From positions 1-10,398 of the forward strand of contig CAYMYI010000133.1 in assembly GCA_964394585.1 (NCBI GenBank): a DNA stretch of 10,398 nt, read 5' to 3'. This stretch comes from CAYUJH01 sp964394585 (GTDB lineage Bacteria > Bacteroidota > Bacteroidia > Cytophagales > Flammeovirgaceae). The notes beneath the pieces are model-generated. The model did not search any database. It saw nothing but the letters and a program-made list of their open reading frames with translations, and was not told the DNA's origin. Positions 7,578 through 10,398 of this stretch are shown here, in pieces (the stretch's first letter is position 1; every line of letters begins with the position of its first letter). The position numbers and the translations under genes are program-made.

Positions 7578-7592
7578 TAAAAAACCACCTTT

Positions 7593-7608
7593 AATAGCGT
7601 CTGCTATT
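7593..7608. repeat. Short inverted repeat upstream of the rhodanese promoter
   Basis: AATAGC (7593-7598) and GCTATT (7603-7608) form a perfect 6-bp stem with a 4-nt loop (GTCT), followed by TT on the + strand before AAAA. It lies about 16 bp upstream of the -33 element of the rhodanese promoter. It could be a protein-binding site or a weak + strand pause/terminator hairpin; the sequence does not decide. Confidence 0.35.
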
Positions 7609-7644
7609 TTAAAACGAAAAGGGAGCAAATATAACATTGTATAT

Positions 7645-7677
7645 ATGCCTTTTTCAATACATAAAGGCATTTTTTTG
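7645..7677 (+). terminator. Strong rho-independent terminator, + strand orientation
   Basis: ATGCCTTT (7645-7652) pairs perfectly with AAAGGCAT (7663-7670) across a 10-nt loop. It is followed by seven T, a G and six more T (7671-7684). On the - strand the stem is followed by ATATATAC rather than a T-run, so it acts in the + direction. The nearest + strand gene upstream is the TPR kinase ending at 7083, so this terminator would end kinase-operon transcripts that have run antisense through the rhodanese gene, or an unannotated short + strand RNA. It also insulates the TonB receptor gene. Confidence 0.75.
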
Positions 7678-7821
7678 TTTTTTACCGAATACACATCATT
7701 TGTTAAAAATTATTTAATAATTTCGCCTTCCTTTCAATAAAATGCCATTAAAACTTCACATACCGTACTACTTGCATTTAATTCTTTTTCTTAAGTATAT
7801 AATCATTAGCACTTCATCATT

Positions 7822-10398
7822 ATGAAAAGAGTTTTACGCATTTTATGGCTATTTGCATTGCTATATAGCAGTAGCCATGTTGTATTTGCCCAAGGGGTAA
7901 CTACCGCTTCATTGAATGGAAGCGTGCAAGAAGTGGGAGGGGAAACGTTGCCCGGAGCTTCTGTGATAGCCGTACATGAGCCAACCGGAACTCGGTATGG
8001 CACTTCCACACGCACCGATGGCCGCTTTACACTCCCTAACCTAAGAGTTGGAGGCCCTTATACCGTAACAGTAAGTTTTGTAGGGTTTCAGGAGCAAAAA
8101 ATTGAAAACCTTTATTTAAAACTAGGGCAAAATGTGAGCCTTTCCTTTGAGCTATCGAGCGAAACTTCTACACTCGAAGAAATTGTAGTTGTAAGCGAAG
8201 GTGGCGCATTTAATAGTGATAAAACCGGTATGGCAACCAATATTGATAACGAGTTGCTCACAAAGATGCCCACCATTACACGCTCTGCCGCTGATATTTA
8301 CCGGCTGAACCCAGCCTCAGATGGTAATTCGTTTGGCGGTCGTAACGACCAATTCAATAACTTTTCGCTCGATGGCTCGATTTTCAACAACCCGTTTGGA
8401 CTCGATGCTGCTACACCTGGTGGGCAATCAAATGCACAACCTATTTCTTTAGATGCCATCGACGAAATACAAGTATCGTTAGCCCCGTACGATGTAACCC
8501 AAGCCGGATTTACCGGCGCCGCCGTAAATGCTGTAACTAAGAGTGGCACAAACAACTTCCAAGGAACTGTGTTCGCCTTTTACCGAAATCAAGACATGAC
8601 CGGTTCTAAAGTAGATGGCACTGATATTTTTGTACCCGATTTGCGCCAGCTCCAAACCGGTTTTAGTGTTGGAGGTCCTATCGTAAAAGATAAACTTTTC
8701 TTTTTTGCTAATGTAGAAATAGAGCGCCGCGAAGATTTAGGCTCTAACTTTGTAGCCTCACGGGGCGCAGGAGCCGAGGGTGGCAACATATCGAGGGTGC
8801 TCGCTGCCGACTTAGAAGCTGTAAGCAATGCTCTTTCAGCATTGGGCTACGAAACCGGACCTTATGAAGGCTATACCCACGATACGAACAACGAAAAAGG
8901 GATTTTAAAACTCGATTGGAATATCAATGCTAACCATACCCTTACGGCTACCTATAACTTCCTAAATGCCTTCCGAGAGCAAAACGCACACCCCTCTGCC
9001 TTAGGATTGCGTGGCCCCGATGCCAACACCTTACAGTTTTTCAACACCGGTTACCGAATCAACAATAAAATTCAATCGGGTATTATCGAATTGCGTTCGC
9101 TATTCGGAACAAAGTTCTCTAACAAACTACAAGTCGGGTACACGCACTTCGACGACAGCCGCGACCCATTCAGCGCACCTGCACCGGTAATTAATATCGC
9201 CCAAAATGGCTCGCGCTACATCATTGCGGGGCATGAACCCTTTTCAATCAATAACCGCCTCGACCAAAAGGTATTTCAGTTTAACAACAACTTCGACATC
9301 TATGCAGGCAAACACACCATAACAGTAGGCACATCGTTCGAACGTTTCGATTTTGATAACTCCTTCAACTTAGGGGTGTACGAACCATTCGGATACCCTT
9401 ACCCCGGAGGTACCTTTGCAGGACCAGGGTTTTCAAGTGTTGCCGCTTTTTTAGACTACGCTGCTGATTCGCTCGCCTTCGTGTTTGACCACGCCCGAAC
9501 TACCTTTGAAAACAATAACGCCAATAACACATGGGCTTTAGCAGAAACCAACGTAGGGCAATGGGCACTATATGCACAAGACAAATGGGACGTAAACGAA
9601 AAGTTGAATATCACCATCGGGTTGCGCATGGACTTACCTCTTTATTTTGATACAGATGAGAAAATTCAAGAAAATATCAACCGCAAAGGAGGACTCATTA
9701 GCGAAGGAGGCAGCTATGCACCCGAAGTTACCTACTACGACGAAAACAATAATCCCGTACAATTTGACCACACTGTACTGCCCGAACAAACGCCGTTATG
9801 GTCGCCTCGGATAGGCTTTAACTATACCCCCATTTTAGGGCTTCAATTCCGTGGGGGCTCCGGGCTTTTCACCGGGCGTTTGCCATTCGTATGGATTGGC
9901 AACCAAGTAGCCAACCCCGATTTCTTCTTCTACACGATGACCGCCAACGATTTCAAATTCCCACAAGTATGGCGAAGTAATTTAGGAATTGATAAATCGT
10001 TTGACGGAGGATGGACCGTTTCCGCAGATATTGCCTACACTAAAGATGTAAATGCAATGCTTGTACGCAATTATGGACTCCGTACACCATCCGGTACTCT
10101 CAATGGCGTGGATAACCGAGCAGTATATTTAGCCGACGACCGCGCTCAAGGACCTTTTGGAGGTTCCACAAATGCCTATGTATTTACCAATACCGACGAA
10201 GGATATGCAACAAACCTAACCCTCGAAGTAAAACGGCAATGGACTAATGGGTTATACACAACTTTAGCCTACAACTTCCTCGATGCTCAAGACGTAAGCT
10301 CTATTGAAGCTGAAATTTCAGGCGATGCCTACGACCGCAACCCAGTAGTAGGAAACTCCAACTTGCCTGCTCTTACTCCTTCCTTGTATGGTAACCGC
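7822..10398 (+). CDS. TonB-dependent outer-membrane receptor, Oar-like, with N-terminal carboxypeptidase-regulatory-like domain (3' end outside window)
   Basis: An open frame of 859 codons runs without a stop to the right edge. Residues 1-23 are a signal peptide (MKRVLRILWLFALLYSS, cleavage after VFA). Residues 28-112 form a carboxypeptidase-regulatory/CNA-B-like beta-sandwich: SLNGSVQEVGGETLPGASV, TRTDGRFTLPNL and VSFVGFQEQ. LEEIVVVSE (118-126) may serve as the TonB box. The plug follows (about 130-245), with FGGRNDQFNNFSLDG (171-185), ISLDAIDEIQVSLAPYDV (208-225) and GAAVNAVTKSGTNNFQGTV (232-250). The remainder is beta-barrel with alternating aromatic strands. The regulatory domain plus VTKSGTN-type plug is the pattern of Oar-like receptors rather than SusC, and the start of the frame shows no SusC hallmarks. 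Relatives are usually about 1,000-1,100 residues, so some 150-250 are probably missing. The substrate cannot be inferred. No clear Shine-Dalgarno is present, as is normal in Bacteroidota. Confidence 0.9.
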   Translation, partial: MKRVLRILWLFALLYSSSHVVFAQGVTTASLNGSVQEVGGETLPGASVIAVHEPTGTRYGTSTRTDGRFTLPNLRVGGPYTVTVSFVGFQEQKIENLYLKLGQNVSLSFELSSETSTLEEIVVVSEGGAFNSDKTGMATNIDNELLTKMPTITRSAADIYRLNPASDGNSFGGRNDQFNNFSLDGSIFNNPFGLDAATPGGQSNAQPISLDAIDEIQVSLAPYDVTQAGFTGAAVNAVTKSGTNNFQGTVFAFYRNQDMTGSKVDGTDIFVPDLRQLQTGFSVGGPIVKDKLFFFANVEIERREDLGSNFVASRGAGAEGGNISRVLAADLEAVSNALSALGYETGPYEGYTHDTNNEKGILKLDWNINANHTLTATYNFLNAFREQNAHPSALGLRGPDANTLQFFNTGYRINNKIQSGIIELRSLFGTKFSNKLQVGYTHFDDSRDPFSAPAPVINIAQNGSRYIIAGHEPFSINNRLDQKVFQFNNNFDIYAGKHTITVGTSFERFDFDNSFNLGVYEPFGYPYPGGTFAGPGFSSVAAFLDYAADSLAFVFDHARTTFENNNANNTWALAETNVGQWALYAQDKWDVNEKLNITIGLRMDLPLYFDTDEKIQENINRKGGLISEGGSYAPEVTYYDENNNPVQFDHTVLPEQTPLWSPRIGFNYTPILGLQFRGGSGLFTGRLPFVWIGNQVANPDFFFYTMTANDFKFPQVWRSNLGIDKSFDGGWTVSADIAYTKDVNAMLVRNYGLRTPSGTLNGVDNRAVYLADDRAQGPFGGSTNAYVFTNTDEGYATNLTLEVKRQWTNGLYTTLAYNFLDAQDVSSIEAEISGDAYDRNPVVGNSNLPALTPSLYGNR

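Larger units (their letters stand above)
7511..7821. other. Divergent intergenic region between rhodanese and TonB receptor genes
   Basis: This AT-rich 311-bp region has no credible coding frame. From left to right it holds the rhodanese leader, the - strand promoter (7547-7577), a small inverted repeat (7593-7608), a strong + strand terminator hairpin (7645-7677) and a roughly 140-nt leader for the TonB receptor. In that leader a weak promoter candidate is TTTG (7699-7702) with TAATTTCG (7718-7725), but the 15-nt spacer is shorter than expected. No riboswitch or tRNA-like fold was recognised. Confidence 0.7.

Noticed and set aside
7511..7588. N-terminal extension of the rhodanese protein from an upstream ATG at 7588
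   Set aside because: The predicted promoter lies inside this stretch, and the shorter start at 7510 gives a clean lipoprotein signal peptide.
7772..7803. E. coli-like TTGCAT and TATAAT elements before the TonB receptor
   Set aside because: The spacer is 20 nt, the leader would be very short, and Bacteroidota primary sigma factors do not use this consensus.
7806..8828. Minus-strand open frames opposite the TonB receptor gene
   Set aside because: They lie antisense to a clearly coding frame with recognisable domains and show no protein features of their own.
7822..10398. SusC-type receptor of a polysaccharide utilisation locus
   Set aside because: The plug and regulatory-domain patterns fit Oar-like receptors better, and no SusD or glycan enzymes are visible; the downstream side is outside the window, so this is not fully excluded.

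Overview
The window looks like chromosomal DNA of a Bacteroidota bacterium, probably a Cytophagales-type organism. The evidence is a TonB-dependent receptor with an N-terminal carboxypeptidase-regulatory-like domain, a TPR-sensor histidine kinase, kinases of the HEINNPIN type, a lack of clear Shine-Dalgarno sequences, an AT-rich base composition, and at least one promoter close to the Bacteroidota TTTG-N19-TAnnTTTG pattern. Genus-level assignment is not possible from this sequence alone.

Layout. Bases 1-169 hold the 3' end of a gene that resembles a flavin reductase family protein. A signal-transduction block on the + strand follows (234-7083). It contains a REC plus histidine-kinase protein (234-1367), a stand-alone receiver protein (1416-1796), a large membrane kinase with Cache, HAMP-like, GAF and kinase-core regions (2028-4964), and a TPR-sensor membrane kinase (4948-7083). 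The last two overlap by 17 bp and are surely co-transcribed. A stem-loop with a T-run at 1909-1936 probably separates the receiver pair from the kinase pair. On the - strand, only 4 bp beyond the TPR kinase stop, is a small rhodanese-like lipoprotein (7088-7510). A 311-bp divergent intergenic region (7511-7821) carries the rhodanese promoter and a strong + strand terminator. A TonB-dependent outer-membrane receptor of Oar-like type starts at 7822 and runs off the right edge.

How the genes may work together. The two membrane kinases share nearly identical phosphotransfer cores but carry unrelated sensors: an extracytoplasmic Cache domain with a cytoplasmic GAF in one, and periplasmic TPRs in the other. 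The obvious nearby phosphate acceptors are the two receiver domains upstream. Neither has a DNA-binding or enzymatic output, so the cassette looks like a multi-input phosphorelay or protein-protein signalling module rather than a classical kinase/transcription-factor pair. The rhodanese lipoprotein and the TonB receptor are separate transcription units, and nothing in the sequence directly ties them to the signalling block.

Most unusual features: the kinase operon has no terminator between it and the convergent rhodanese gene. The first strong + strand terminator lies past the rhodanese promoter, so a long antisense 3' UTR is predicted. The large kinase also carries a duplicated coiled-coil segment on both sides of its GAF domain. 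I did not find a convincing wholly new system; the rest is fairly ordinary Bacteroidota regulatory and envelope gene content.
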